Notes: generated by a model not told the origin, from the sequence alone. Shown: positions 32,184 to 43,077, numbered from the stretch's first letter. The stretch: 52,732 nucleotides of DNA from Oceanospirillaceae bacterium (GCA_024686035.1 JAIBDW010000004.1:1-52732), one strand, 5' to 3'. A program made the numbers and translations.

Positions 32184-35100
32184 ATGCTCGATATTTGGGT
32201 CATTCTGTTTATTTCACTTGCTTATGTAGGTTTGCTATTTGGCATTGCTTACTATGGCGATAATCGCCCTCAACAAGGCTCAAAACTGCTTAGCCAACCT
32301 GTAATCTATAGTTTATCTTTAGCTGTTTATTGCACTTCATGGACTTTTTACGGGTCAGTTTCCCGTGCAACTCAAGGCTGGGACTTTCTCTCCATTTATC
32401 TTGGCCCAATACTGCTATTCACCTTTGGTTGGGGTTTAGTTTATAAAATGATCCTTATTGCCAAGCAAGAAAACCTGACTACCATTGCTGATTTTATTGC
32501 TTCAAGATACGGTAAGAGCCGCAGCTTAGCGATCGTCATTACTGTGATGGCCACTTTTGGCATATTGCCTTATATTGCGCTTCAGCTAAAAGCAGTTGCT
32601 CAAAGTTTTACCATTATGATTTCCGGGGGTGGAAGTTCAGACTTTGGATCCAGCAACACTGCACTAGTGATTGCGATTTTGATGGCAGCCTTTGCCATTT
32701 TATTTGGCACTCGACAGATAGACACCAGTGAACACCATCGTGGTATGGTGCTGGCTATTGCGTTTGAATCTATCGTTAAGCTCGTGGCATTTGTGGCTGT
32801 GGGCTTATTTGTTACTTTTAGTCTATTTGATGGCATTGCCGATTTAAGCGCTCACATCAACCAGAGCGGCCTACAACAGCAACTAGATCACTTTAACCCT
32901 TTAAGAGTGAGTTTTCTTACTGAAACATTATTGGCATTATTAGCCATGCTTTGTCTTCCAAGGCAATTTCAAGTGGGCATTGTTGAAAATACAAACCCCA
33001 ACGATTTACATACAGCACGTTGGTTGTTTCCATTGTACCTCATTATATTCTGTATTTTTATGCTGCCCATTGCCGCTGCGGGTAGCTTTCTTTTTGGTGG
33101 ACAAGATATATCCACTGATACCTACGTACTGATGGTTCCCCTAAGCCAAGGTGCAAGTAGCATAGCCACCTTAGCCTATATAGGAGGCCTTTCTGCCGCC
33201 ACAGGCATGGTTATTGTGGCCACCGTGTCTATCAGCACCATGATCAGTAACGACATTGTCATGCCCGTCATTTTTCACTTGTCCCCACTCCAAGCGTCAG
33301 AAGACAAAAATATAGGTCGCTTGCTACTCAAAGTGCGCCGAGTGGTAATTGTGGCCATGTTATTAGCGGCTTATGGTTACTTTTTATTAATTGGTGATGG
33401 TAAAAGTTTAGTTTCTTTAGGTTTAACCGCTTTTGTTGCCGTTGCTCAGTTTGCACCCGCGTTGATCGGGGCTGTGTTTTGGCGCCGAGGCAATCGCTAT
33501 GGTGCCTTAGCTGGCTTAGGTACAGGCTTCACCATTTGGATATATACCCTTATGGTACCTAATCTAAGTGGCCTTGGGTTTGATACCTTAAGCTTAGTAG
33601 AAGATGGATTATTTGGTATTGGCTGGCTTCGACCCACCTCTATGTTTGGACTGGAAGGGTTTGACCCCATAACTCACGCCACATTGTTATCTCTAAGCTT
33701 AAACATTACTGCTTTTGTATGGGTTTCTAGGCTCACGCAAGCTCGCTTACAAGACCGGATCCAAGCAGACCATTTTGTGGATCTAAGATTAAGCCAATCC
33801 ATAGGCAATACTGACAATAACTTTGAAAACACACGTTTTAGTGACCTTCAAACCCTTTGTGAGCGCTTTTTAGGTACCAATAGAACTCATGAAGCCTTTC
33901 ATCAATTTGCTCGTGCACAAAACCGCGACCTTAACTTAAATGACCCCATAGACCAAGCGCTAGCCACCTATGCAGAACGCCTCTTAGCTGGCGTTATTGG
34001 CGCATCCTCGGCCCGCATCATTGTCGCTTCCAGCCTAATGGATACTGAGATGCATTTAGGCGACGTGGTGTCTATTGCTGATGAAGCTTCTGCCCTTTTC
34101 CAGTTTAACCGCACCATGTTGCAGTCTACCATTGAGCACATTGACCAAGGTATCAGTGTAGTAGATAAGGACATGCGCTTGGTGGTGTGGAATCAACGTT
34201 ATCAGGAAATGTTTGGGTTTCCTGAAGGACTTATTAACATCGGCAGGCCCATTGAAGAAGTCATTCGTCATAACGCACTTAAGGGTGACTATGGTTTAGG
34301 TATCCTTGAACAACAAGTTGAACAACGCCTAAGCACAATGGTAGAGGGCAAAAGCAGCACTCACTTGCGATATAGAGCTGATGGCGCTGTGTTTGAGGTG
34401 CGAGGCAATGCCATGTTAGGGGGTGGCTACGTCAACACCTATATGGATATTACTAACCACAAACGTATTGAAGCAGCCTTAAAAGAAACCAATGAAACCC
34501 TAGAGCAACGTGTTCAAAACCGTACCAAAGCTTTGGTCGTGGCCAATGATGAATTAAGTCAAGCAAAAATTGGCGCAGACCAAGCGAACCAGAGTAAAAC
34601 CCGTTTTTTAGCCGCAGCAAGCCATGATTTAATGCAGCCTCTTAATGCAGCACGACTATTCTCTTCATCATTGTCACAACAACACCCTACAGGCAAGCTT
34701 TCAGAGACCTTACACCATTTAGATGATTCGTTAGGCGCAGCTGAGGAGCTAATTGGCACTTTAATAGAAATCTCTAAGCTTGATGCAGGCAATTTGTCGC
34801 CTAAGTTGAGCCATTTCCCAATCGATAAAATGTTACAAAAACTAGCCGCAGAGCTGTCTTTATTATGTCAACAAAAAGGCATTGAATTTAACTACATCCC
34901 CTGTACCGTAACCGTTTACAGTGACGAACAACACTTGCGGCGCATCGTGCAAAACTTTTTAACCAATGCCATGCGCTACACCCCAAAGGGTAAAGTGTTG
35001 CTGGGCTGTCGATTGAAACAAAACGCCATCGAAATTCAAGTTTGGGATACTGGCATAGGTATAGCGCCTCAAAAGCTTACTGAAGTATTTGAAGAGTTTA

Positions 35101-35684
35101 AACGCCTGGACCACCCAGCGACTCAAGACATCAAAGGCTTAGGTTTGGGCTTAGCAATCGCAGATCGCACAGCCAAACTACTGGGTCACCATTTGACAGT
35201 AAAATCATGGCAAGGCAGTGGCAGCTTATTTGGCATTCTTGTACCTGCTGGAGACCCAGATAAGGTCATCGCTAAAGCCTCTACCCACACTCAATACCAT
35301 AGTGGCAGTGGAAGTTTGGCTAATATGATTGTGCTATGTATAGATAATGAAGCGTCTATACTACTTGGAATGGAACAAGTGCTGTGTGGGTGGGGATGTA
35401 CTGTAATTAAAGCCCTTAGCACCTCTCAAGCCTTACAGAATCTGGCCGATGCTGATGTGCAACCTAGTGTGATCTTGGCGGATTACCACTTGGACCAGGA
35501 CCAAACAGGCACTGCCGCGATCGCAAGAATAAGGCAAGTGTACCAATGCCAAATCCCTGCCATCTGTATTACGGCTGATCGCACAGAAGAAGTAGCAAAA
35601 CTGGTGTCTGATGAGGATGCATTGCTGCTAAACAAGCCGCTAAAGCCTGCTGCACTTAGGGCCACATTAAGTCGCCTTAGATGA
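32184..35684 (+). CDS. crbS: SSS-transporter-domain hybrid sensor histidine kinase (CrbS-like)
   Basis: N-terminal SSS-like TM region, PAS (QSTIEHIDQGISVVDKDMRLVVWNQRY), HisKA FLAAASHDLMQPLNAARLF, HATPase GLGLGLAIADRTAKLLGHH, C-terminal REC (ILADYHLDQDQTG); next to a LuxR-type regulator and acs. Confidence 0.88.
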   Translation: MLDIWVILFISLAYVGLLFGIAYYGDNRPQQGSKLLSQPVIYSLSLAVYCTSWTFYGSVSRATQGWDFLSIYLGPILLFTFGWGLVYKMILIAKQENLTTIADFIASRYGKSRSLAIVITVMATFGILPYIALQLKAVAQSFTIMISGGGSSDFGSSNTALVIAILMAAFAILFGTRQIDTSEHHRGMVLAIAFESIVKLVAFVAVGLFVTFSLFDGIADLSAHINQSGLQQQLDHFNPLRVSFLTETLLALLAMLCLPRQFQVGIVENTNPNDLHTARWLFPLYLIIFCIFMLPIAAAGSFLFGGQDISTDTYVLMVPLSQGASSIATLAYIGGLSAATGMVIVATVSISTMISNDIVMPVIFHLSPLQASEDKNIGRLLLKVRRVVIVAMLLAAYGYFLLIGDGKSLVSLGLTAFVAVAQFAPALIGAVFWRRGNRYGALAGLGTGFTIWIYTLMVPNLSGLGFDTLSLVEDGLFGIGWLRPTSMFGLEGFDPITHATLLSLSLNITAFVWVSRLTQARLQDRIQADHFVDLRLSQSIGNTDNNFENTRFSDLQTLCERFLGTNRTHEAFHQFARAQNRDLNLNDPIDQALATYAERLLAGVIGASSARIIVASSLMDTEMHLGDVVSIADEASALFQFNRTMLQSTIEHIDQGISVVDKDMRLVVWNQRYQEMFGFPEGLINIGRPIEEVIRHNALKGDYGLGILEQQVEQRLSTMVEGKSSTHLRYRADGAVFEVRGNAMLGGGYVNTYMDITNHKRIEAALKETNETLEQRVQNRTKALVVANDELSQAKIGADQANQSKTRFLAAASHDLMQPLNAARLFSSSLSQQHPTGKLSETLHHLDDSLGAAEELIGTLIEISKLDAGNLSPKLSHFPIDKMLQKLAAELSLLCQQKGIEFNYIPCTVTVYSDEQHLRRIVQNFLTNAMRYTPKGKVLLGCRLKQNAIEIQVWDTGIGIAPQKLTEVFEEFKRLDHPATQDIKGLGLGLAIADRTAKLLGHHLTVKSWQGSGSLFGILVPAGDPDKVIAKASTHTQYHSGSGSLANMIVLCIDNEASILLGMEQVLCGWGCTVIKALSTSQALQNLADADVQPSVILADYHLDQDQTGTAAIARIRQVYQCQIPAICITADRTEEVAKLVSDEDALLLNKPLKPAALRATLSRLR

Positions 35685-35711
35685 ACAGGAAGTATTCAAC
35701 TAAGGCGACTT
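35669..35711. terminator. Inverted repeat at the 3' end of the crbS-like gene, between convergent genes
   Basis: aagtcgccttag ... ctaaggcgactt, 12-bp perfect arms, 19-nt loop; left arm is inside the kinase ORF. No strong T-tract. Confidence 0.5.
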
Positions 35712-35727
35712 AATTAGTTAAATCAGC

Positions 35728-36390
35728 TTATTTAACAGGCTCATCTTGAGGGTGCTCAATACGCAAACGGCCCGCTAGAATAACGGCCTGCGTGCGGCTA
35801 TAGACACCAAGCTTGCGCAATATTGCTGTGACATGGGCCTTTATAGTGGCCTCTGACACACTCAATTCATAAGCAATTTGTTTATTAAGTAGCCCTTCAG
35901 TTAGCATCACCATGACCTTAAACTGCTGAGGGGTTAAGCTTGCCAGTTGATCAGCAAACTTGCTGTCTTGAGCATCCATTTCTTTGTCGGCTGCTGGTAA
36001 GTCTGCTGGCACCCATTGACCACCATTAAGAACCACTGAAATAGCTTCGATAATATCTGACATTGAAGAAGATTTAGGAATAAAACCTGCCGCACCAAAA
36101 TGCATAGTGCGGTGGATTACACTGGCTTGCTCATTACCTGAGACGACTATGACGGGCACACTTGGAAAGTGATTACGTAAATAGATCAGCCCTGAGAAGC
36201 CATTAGCCCCAGGCATGTGTAAGTCTAATAACACCAAATCTATTTCACTATGCATTTGGCGCTCTAAATGCTGCAGGTGCTCCGCTTCTAACACCTTCGC
36301 ACCATCAACTTGCGCACCGATAGCTTGAGTTAACGCCGCCCGAAATAACGGATGATCATCAGCTACGATAATGGTGTAAGCATTAGACAT
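35728..36390 (-). CDS. crbR: NarL/LuxR-type response regulator (CrbR-like)
   Basis: REC domain IIVADDHPLFRAAL...LVLLDLHMPG and LuxR HTH LTPQQFKVMVMLTEGLLNKQIAYELSVSEATIKAHVTAILRKLGV. Confidence 0.88.
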   Translation of the reverse strand: MSNAYTIIVADDHPLFRAALTQAIGAQVDGAKVLEAEHLQHLERQMHSEIDLVLLDLHMPGANGFSGLIYLRNHFPSVPVIVVSGNEQASVIHRTMHFGAAGFIPKSSSMSDIIEAISVVLNGGQWVPADLPAADKEMDAQDSKFADQLASLTPQQFKVMVMLTEGLLNKQIAYELSVSEATIKAHVTAILRKLGVYSRTQAVILAGRLRIEHPQDEPVK

Positions 36391-36425
36391 AGATGCACCT
36401 CCTCAAAAATATACAGATAATTAAG

Positions 36426-38366
36426 CTATTTATTGCAGCGATTTTCAATTAATTCTGTCACTACACCTGGGTCTGATAAAGTCGATGTGTCCCCCAACTC
36501 ACCAAAATCGTTAGCCGCAATTTTACGCAAAATACGGCGCATAATTTTACCTGAACGTGTTTTTGGCAAATTAGGTGCAAATTGAATTAAGTCTGGAGAC
36601 GCAATAGGGCCAATTTCTGCTCTGACCCACTGCCTCAATTCCTTCATTAATTCAGCACTACTTTCAACACCATCCTGTAATGTAACATAACAGTATATGC
36701 CTTGGCCCTTAATTTCGTGTGGGTAACCTACCACGGCAGATTCACACACCGCTTTATGCGCAACCAAAGCACTTTCTATTTCGGCAGTGCCCATGCGATG
36801 GCCTGAAACATTCAACACATCATCAACACGGCCGGTAATCCAATAATAGCCATCTTCGTCTCTTCTTGCGCCATCACCTGTAAAGTAATAGTTGGAAAAG
36901 GTTGAGAAATAAGTTTCTTCAAAACGATGATGATTGCCCCAAATAGATCGAGCTTGGCCAGGCCAGCTGTCCTTAATCACTAGATTGCCTTCAGTGGCAC
37001 CTTCTAGCTCACGCCCCTCATTATCCACTATCGCTGGCTGTACACCAAAAAATGGTAAGGTTGCTGAACCAGGCTTAGCATCCACGGCACCAGGCAATGG
37101 CGTAATCATGTGACCACCTGTTTCTGTTTGCCACCATGTGTCCACCACAGGAGCATTACCCGTGCTAAACACACGCCTATACCAAAGCCAGGCTTCAGGG
37201 TTGATCGGCTCTCCTACACTACCCAAAACGCGAATACTTGATACATCAGCGCCTGATAAAACATCGTCGCCATGCTGCATTAGTGCACGTATCGCTGTAG
37301 GTGCAGTATAAAACTGGTTGACTTTGTGTTTTTCAATCACCTGGCCAAAACGAGCATTGGTAGGGTAATTAGGTACGCCTTCAAACATCAATGTCGTAGC
37401 ACGGTTTGCAAGTGGCCCATAGACGATGTAGCTGTGCCCGGTAATCCAGCCTACGTCGGCTGTACACCAATATACATCACCTGGGTTGTAGTCAAACACA
37501 AGCTCATGGGTCATTGCACTCCACACTAAATAGCCTGCAGAAGTGTGCTCTAGACCTTTAGGTTGGCCAGTGGAACCGGAGGTATACAGAATAAACAGAG
37601 GGTCTTCTGCGCCCATCACTTCGGGTTCATGCTCAGTGCCAGCAGGAGCCACGATGTCACCGTACCATACGTCTCGGCCTTCTACCCAATTGATGTCAGC
37701 GCCTGTGCGCTTAACAACAATAACAGTTTCAACACAATCTACGTTAGTTAAGCCAGCATCTACGTTGGCTTTTAAACCAATTTTCTTGCCACCACGTAGA
37801 CCCTCATCCGCCGTGATCACAATATTACTTTTAGCACCTTGCACACGTCCTGCAATGGCATCAGGGGAAAAACCACCAAAAATGACCGAATGCACTGCGC
37901 CAATGCGGGCACACGCTAACATGGCGACTGCCGCTTCAGGAATCATGGGCATGTATAAGGTGATTACATCGCCTTTTTTTGCACCTTGAGCCAATAAAGC
38001 GTTACTAAACTGACACACTTCTTGATGTAACTCTTTGTAGCTGATGTGACGAGAGTCGTTAGGGTCATCACCTTCCCAGATAATGGCGATTTCGTCACCG
38101 TGGTCCGCCAAATGCCGGTCTAGACAGTTAGCTGAAACATTGAGTTTTCCATCAGCATACCATTGGATTGAGACATCATTTGGAGTGAACCTAGTATCTT
38201 TTATATTAGTAGGCGCCTTAATCCAATCCAGTCTTTCGCCCTGCTTACGCCAGAACTCTTCTGGGTCTGTTACTGACTGCTGATACATGGCTTCACGTTT
38301 TTCTTGATTCAGTCCAGAGGCTTGGGCAATTGCTGCATCTGCTGGATATGTCTTCACATCACTCAT
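36426..38366 (-). CDS. acs: Acetyl-CoA synthetase
   Basis: [61 protein letters not shown]. Confidence 0.97.
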   Translation of the reverse strand: MSDVKTYPADAAIAQASGLNQEKREAMYQQSVTDPEEFWRKQGERLDWIKAPTNIKDTRFTPNDVSIQWYADGKLNVSANCLDRHLADHGDEIAIIWEGDDPNDSRHISYKELHQEVCQFSNALLAQGAKKGDVITLYMPMIPEAAVAMLACARIGAVHSVIFGGFSPDAIAGRVQGAKSNIVITADEGLRGGKKIGLKANVDAGLTNVDCVETVIVVKRTGADINWVEGRDVWYGDIVAPAGTEHEPEVMGAEDPLFILYTSGSTGQPKGLEHTSAGYLVWSAMTHELVFDYNPGDVYWCTADVGWITGHSYIVYGPLANRATTLMFEGVPNYPTNARFGQVIEKHKVNQFYTAPTAIRALMQHGDDVLSGADVSSIRVLGSVGEPINPEAWLWYRRVFSTGNAPVVDTWWQTETGGHMITPLPGAVDAKPGSATLPFFGVQPAIVDNEGRELEGATEGNLVIKDSWPGQARSIWGNHHRFEETYFSTFSNYYFTGDGARRDEDGYYWITGRVDDVLNVSGHRMGTAEIESALVAHKAVCESAVVGYPHEIKGQGIYCYVTLQDGVESSAELMKELRQWVRAEIGPIASPDLIQFAPNLPKTRSGKIMRRILRKIAANDFGELGDTSTLSDPGVVTELIENRCNK

Positions 38367-38441
38367 TGGATAGTTCCTGATTTTTTAGGACAAAGGATTA
38401 ACCTAACATTTATACCAAGTTAGAGCGCATATTAAAATACT

Positions 38442-38452
38442 ACTTTGGTAAA
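38442..38452. promoter_or_regulatory. ACTTTGGTAAA upstream of acs, reverse complement of the motif upstream of crbS
   Basis: Exact 11-bp match (reverse complement) to TTTACCAAAGT within 32087-32105. Confidence 0.35.
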
Positions 38453-38540
38453 TACAGACTTTCATTAGTAAACTTATCTTGCCTTGAGGCATGGCATGGG
38501 CCATGATTTGTTACTATGATTTCAATTAATATTATTACTT

Positions 38541-39026
38541 ATGACCGATCTAAGCCTTGCCTTGTTTATCGCTGTTGAAACCTGTTCAGAACCGCCTTAT
38601 TACCCCATTGTTGCAGCTTGGACTTTGCCTGATGGTAGCATTAAATCTAGCCTCATCATTGCTGATGACAGCTGGCCGCCTCACTTGTGCTATAGCGACC
38701 ATATTTGTGATGAAACCATCGACGCTTTAGGTCACTCAGTAAAAGACGTTTTATTAGAAATGAACGTCGACTTAGATGCTAGCCATGTTGTAGGCCATGC
38801 TGATTTCTCTCCAGCTCAAGGCCTAGAACATTTAGTTGATGCTTTGGATATTGAATTGGCGTTTGAAGTCTCTACCAATCAACAAGACATCAGTGAATTA
38901 CTAGGCCCTAACTGGCGTGATGAATTACAGGATTTATCCCATGAAACGGGGCTAGATTTAATGCAAGCTGAAGACCAGGTAAGGCTGATGCAGCGATGCT
39001 GGGCAAGAGCCAGTGATGAATTTTAA
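38541..39026 (+). CDS. Hypothetical protein; possibly a degenerate DnaQ/RNase H-fold exonuclease-like protein
   Basis: ALFIAVETCSEPPYYPIVAAWTLPDGSIKSSLIIADDSWP resembles exonuclease N-termini of the D-x-E...YPIEVA...LPDG type, with the first Asp replaced. Confidence 0.4.
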   Translation: MTDLSLALFIAVETCSEPPYYPIVAAWTLPDGSIKSSLIIADDSWPPHLCYSDHICDETIDALGHSVKDVLLEMNVDLDASHVVGHADFSPAQGLEHLVDALDIELAFEVSTNQQDISELLGPNWRDELQDLSHETGLDLMQAEDQVRLMQRCWARASDEF

Positions 39027-39609
39027 GCTTATTTTTTCAGCCCTACTAATGCTAGTCATTAGTGCATGTAGCCACTTAGGTACAGTGGCTAGCAAGCCAC
39101 GCACACCAGACAATTTGTGCGGCATTTTCGCCCAATTTAAAGGCTGGCAAAGCAGCGCTATTGCTTCTGAAAAAAAGTGGCAAATAGATCAATCCATAAG
39201 TATGGCGTTCATCAACCACGAGTCTGGCTTTAATGCTAAAGCAAAGCCTCCTCGTAAAAGAACATTGGGCATTTTTCCAGGCCAACACCTATCTTCTGCT
39301 TATGGTTATCCTCAGGCCATCAATGGCACTTGGGCGATGTACAAAAAATTGACTGGTTACACCAGCGCTGATCGCACTGATTTTAACGATGCAATCGATT
39401 TTGTAGGCTGGTACAACGCGAGATCAGTGCGCCTGAACAATATACAAGCCAACGATACCTACAACCTATATCTGGCTTACCACGAAGGTCATGGTGGTTT
39501 TGCTAACAAGTCATATCTGGCTAAACCTTGGCTGCTTAATGTCGCTCAAGATGTGGCCCATCAAGCTGAACGCTACCAACGCCAGTTAGAATATTGCTCA
39601 CCGATATAG
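39013..39609 (+). CDS. Transglycosylase SLT-like lipoprotein
   Basis: Lipobox-like LVISACS; SMAFINHESGFNAKA resembles the SLT catalytic Glu motif; AYGYPQAINGTWAMYKK. Start is GTG at 39013 or ATG at 39016. Confidence 0.75.
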   Translation: MMNFKLIFSALLMLVISACSHLGTVASKPRTPDNLCGIFAQFKGWQSSAIASEKKWQIDQSISMAFINHESGFNAKAKPPRKRTLGIFPGQHLSSAYGYPQAINGTWAMYKKLTGYTSADRTDFNDAIDFVGWYNARSVRLNNIQANDTYNLYLAYHEGHGGFANKSYLAKPWLLNVAQDVAHQAERYQRQLEYCSPI

Positions 39610-39637
39610 TTTATCCCAGTTAATAACGGACCTTTTA

Positions 39638-39856
39638 ATGATCGTACCTTGGCAAAATATCAATGCAGATACGCTAAACCACTTATTAGAGGAATTTGCG
39701 AGTCGAGACGGCACAGACTATGGCGTTTATGAAACAAGCTTAGAAGACAAAGTTGTGCAGCTAAAAGTGCAGCTACAGCAAAAACGAATTGTCGTGGTTT
39801 ATAGTGAGTTACATGAATCTGTGAATATCGTTCCAGCCGATCAGTTCAATGCATAA
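39638..39856 (+). CDS. yheU: YheU family (UPF0270) protein
   Basis: MIVPWQNINADTLNHLLEEFASRDGTDYG...VVVYSELHESVNIV. Confidence 0.88.
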   Translation: MIVPWQNINADTLNHLLEEFASRDGTDYGVYETSLEDKVVQLKVQLQQKRIVVVYSELHESVNIVPADQFNA

Positions 39857-39873
39857 TCATTAGCTGATTTGTA

Positions 39874-40116
39874 TCAACCACCTTTGCGAATGAGGTACTG
39901 ATATTGAACGCCATCGTCAATTTGCTCGATAAGCTCATGGCCTAAAAACAAACAAAATTTAGGAATATCTCTTTTGGTAGAAGGGTCTGTTGCTAACACT
40001 TTAACCACATCACCGGCCTTAATATCTCTAAAGGTGCTATGCAACATCATGACGGGTTCTGGACAAAAAAGCCCTGTAGTGTCTAATAGTTTGTCAATGA
40101 TCAGGCTATTGTGCAT
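39874..40116 (-). CDS. tusA: TusA sulfurtransferase
   Basis: [45 protein letters not shown]; preferred start [12 protein letters not shown] (ORF extends to 40143). Confidence 0.92.
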   Translation of the reverse strand: MHNSLIIDKLLDTTGLFCPEPVMMLHSTFRDIKAGDVVKVLATDPSTKRDIPKFCLFLGHELIEQIDDGVQYQYLIRKGG

Positions 40117-40175
40117 CACTTTTGATTCTCTGATTGTGACCACTACAAACGGCGACCACTGTTTGTTTTTAAATT

Positions 40176-40841
40176 TTATGACACGCTAAAGTTGGCAGCA
40201 AGTAACCTGTGCTTAGCCCACTTCTCAAGCACTAACACTGAGTGTTTGACCGCTTCAATTTGACTCAACTTTGCGTCTTTAAATGGTGCTAAGCTGTGAT
40301 CCATATGATCAAACCAATGCACCTCAATGTGCTCAGGCAATGAATAACTTAACACCTCGTCATAATTACCTAGGGCATCTCGTGTACCTTGAAACACGAT
40401 GCCAGGCTTATGGCTGGCTAACAAATGCGCCACTCGCAGGGTTTGTGGCTTGCGCTGGGGGTGAAACGGATAACCCATAGCAAACCAGCCTAAAGCATTA
40501 GTGCGCTCTACGATTAAGCTTGCCACACGCCCCCCAAGCGATTTACCACCAATAATTAGTGGCCCAGATAACGCAAGGCTATCAAGTAATGCAATAAACT
40601 CCAACTCTAGATTAGCCACTTTAGCAGGGGGACGCCTAATGCCCGTTGTTTGCATCTGCTGCATATAGTCAAACTCAAACAAATAAACCGTAAAATCTGT
40701 TGCACTCATCGCACTGGCAACACTTTGCATAAATTCATGGTTCATACCTATACCAGAACCATGGGCAAAAACCACATTAATGGCCCCTGTGCCATACTTT
40801 TGTGCCTTACTGTGAGTCACTTGTGTCGTTATCATAAACAC
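40176..40841 (-). CDS. Alpha/beta hydrolase family protein
   Basis: [15 protein letters not shown] and nucleophile elbow [26 protein letters not shown]. Confidence 0.82.
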   Translation of the reverse strand: MFMITTQVTHSKAQKYGTGAINVVFAHGSGIGMNHEFMQSVASAMSATDFTVYLFEFDYMQQMQTTGIRRPPAKVANLELEFIALLDSLALSGPLIIGGKSLGGRVASLIVERTNALGWFAMGYPFHPQRKPQTLRVAHLLASHKPGIVFQGTRDALGNYDEVLSYSLPEHIEVHWFDHMDHSLAPFKDAKLSQIEAVKHSVLVLEKWAKHRLLAANFSVS

Positions 40842-40998
40842 CTTCTTTACTTGGCAATAATTATCCCATACTCACTTCACTGTGACTATGCTGGGTCTAA
40901 GTTCAAAGCCTATTGGCCCACCCTTAAAGCCCTCCAGTAGCTGACAGTCAATGACAAAGGAGCTTGTGCAACTTTTATCCAGGCCAATTGACAGGGGA

Positions 40999-41604
40999 TC
41001 ATTTAGGCCTGATAAGCTCGAGAGTATCATTGGTTAAACTAAAGTAGTTGCCACCCATTTTGCCCACCGTATCGATACTTTGTTGGTCTATAGTGTCATT
41101 TTTATACAGCGCATCATCAACATATATGAAGGTTACATCCAGCAATATGAGTTGGCCACCGGCAGGCAAGCTACCTACGCTGACCACTTCTCGTAAACTA
41201 CATTCATAGCGCACGGGGGCGTATTTTACAGACTTTGGCAACACTGTAGCGCTTTCACAGGCCTCTACATTGGCAAAACTAAACTCGCTATCATCTTTAC
41301 CTAATGCTGCACTGGTAGCATTGAGTTGTTCTAATAACCCACTGTTGACTATATTCACTACACATTCCTTGGTGTCTAGAAGGTTTTGTAGCGTGTCCTT
41401 ATTAATCCCACTACTTTGAGTGACATGGGTATAAAGCAGCACAGGTGGATTACAACTTGCCACGGTAAAAAAGGAGTAAGGCGCTAAATTATCTACGCCC
41501 GCTTTTGAGCGCGTGCTAATCCAGGCGATAGGCCTGGGAGTGATGCCACCCGTTAAAAGCTGATACTTTTGTTGGGCATCAAGCGCTGCTGTGTCAAAGA
41601 TCAT
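40999..41604 (-). CDS. Flavin reductase-like domain protein
   Basis: LTGGITPRPIAWISTRSKAGVDNLAPYSFFTVASCNPPVLLY. Confidence 0.9.
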   Translation of the reverse strand: MIFDTAALDAQQKYQLLTGGITPRPIAWISTRSKAGVDNLAPYSFFTVASCNPPVLLYTHVTQSSGINKDTLQNLLDTKECVVNIVNSGLLEQLNATSAALGKDDSEFSFANVEACESATVLPKSVKYAPVRYECSLREVVSVGSLPAGGQLILLDVTFIYVDDALYKNDTIDQQSIDTVGKMGGNYFSLTNDTLELIRPK

Positions 41605-41653
41605 CAGTTGTCTATCTCTTTATATAGAGGCTAGGTGGGCATTTTAGGCAAAG

Positions 41654-42544
41654 CTATAGGGCTAAATTGAGCAGCGCTAAGCCTGCATCTGTGTCCTCAC
41701 CAGATTTTTCAACCACGTCGCTTTGCAACACCCGTTGAGTTTGTTTGAAGTTATGTAGCTTGGTATCCATTAAGTGCGAAGGCACTACGTTTTGTAATGA
41801 TTTAGTCATACTTTCCACTCGGCCTGGGTAGTTCATTTCCCAATCTTGCAACATACCTTTAATATGCTGGCGTTGCAGGTTATCTTGAGAACCGCACAAG
41901 TTACAAGGAATAATAGGGTAGTGTTTAAGCTGAGCATATTCTGCAATGTCTTGTTCACGGGCGTAAGCCATGGGACGAATCACTGTATTTAATCCATCAT
42001 CACTCAATAACCGCGCAGGCATTGTTTTAAGCTTGCCTCCATGAAACATATTTAAAAACAGAGTTTCTAGAATATCATCGCGATGATGCCCTAGCGCAAT
42101 TTTGGTAATACCTCGCTCTTGAGCAAAGCGGTACAATGTGCCCCGGCGCATCCGCGAACATAACCCACAGGTGGTTTTACCTTCTTCAATCACGGCTTTG
42201 ACTACACTGTAAGTGTCATGCTCAATGATATGGAAATCTACACCCACTTGGGTGAGGTACTTGGGTAATATGTGCTCTGGAAAATCAGGTTGTTTTTGAT
42301 CTAAGTTAACGGCCAATATCTCAAAATCAATGGGCGCACTCTTTTGCAGCTGCATCAATATATCTAGCATGGCATAAGAGTCTTTACCACCAGACACACA
42401 GACCATAACCTTATCGCCGCTTTCGATCATAGCGTAGTCATCGATTGCACGACCTACATCACGGCGCAGCCGCTTTTGTAGCTTTTGTTGACGCTTGGCA
42501 TCATCTTGGACATTGGGTTGTGAAGGAGTCACTAAAGTTACCAC
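41654..42544 (-). CDS. ttcA: TtcA, tRNA 2-thiocytidine(32) biosynthesis protein
   Basis: PP-loop [24 protein letters not shown] and CNLCGSQ. Confidence 0.96.
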   Translation of the reverse strand: MVTLVTPSQPNVQDDAKRQQKLQKRLRRDVGRAIDDYAMIESGDKVMVCVSGGKDSYAMLDILMQLQKSAPIDFEILAVNLDQKQPDFPEHILPKYLTQVGVDFHIIEHDTYSVVKAVIEEGKTTCGLCSRMRRGTLYRFAQERGITKIALGHHRDDILETLFLNMFHGGKLKTMPARLLSDDGLNTVIRPMAYAREQDIAEYAQLKHYPIIPCNLCGSQDNLQRQHIKGMLQDWEMNYPGRVESMTKSLQNVVPSHLMDTKLHNFKQTQRVLQSDVVEKSGEDTDAGLALLNLAL

Positions 42545-43077
42545 ATCAAGTCATCGGGAATCACAAAATCTGCGTAGGGATCATCCTCTTGATCCACTGC
42601 ATCTGCTGCAGATTCAGCACGTATAATTAAGCTCTGGGCAGAGCGCTCTTCAATGCGCAAAGCGACATTGGCTGGAACCACATAATAGACCGCTTCTAAA
42701 CCCACAATAACGAGGGAGCCTCGACTTAATGCAGCTTGCTGCATAGGGTCCACATAAAGCTTTTTGATGACTTTCCCATCAACAAAGTTATAACTCACTT
42801 CACCGCCAGACAAATCTAATCGACATCGTTCAAGTATTTGTTTCACTTGTGCCGCCACTGCCCGCTCTTGAATTTGTGCATCACGTTGCGCATTAAGCTG
42901 CTTAGAGCGACTTGCTTGGGCTTCTTTTTCTCTCAGCGCCCGCTGTGCCGGTGTTTCACCTATATCAACGCCTTTGCGCACATCTCGGGTTTGCTTCTTT
43001 TTCGCCTTAGTGGCTTGTTTGGCTTGTTTTTCGTTGGCTAAACCCGCTTTTAGCAATTGATCTTGTAAACTGGCCAT
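42538..43077 (-). CDS. DUF2058 family protein
   Basis: [31 protein letters not shown]...[25 protein letters not shown]. Confidence 0.88.
   Translation of the reverse strand: MASLQDQLLKAGLANEKQAKQATKAKKKQTRDVRKGVDIGETPAQRALREKEAQASRSKQLNAQRDAQIQERAVAAQVKQILERCRLDLSGGEVSYNFVDGKVIKKLYVDPMQQAALSRGSLVIVGLEAVYYVVPANVALRIEERSAQSLIIRAESAADAVDQEDDPYADFVIPDDLMW

Noticed and set aside
37543-37989. 148-aa plus-strand ORF antisense to acs
   Set aside because: Antisense shadow of acs; no independent support.
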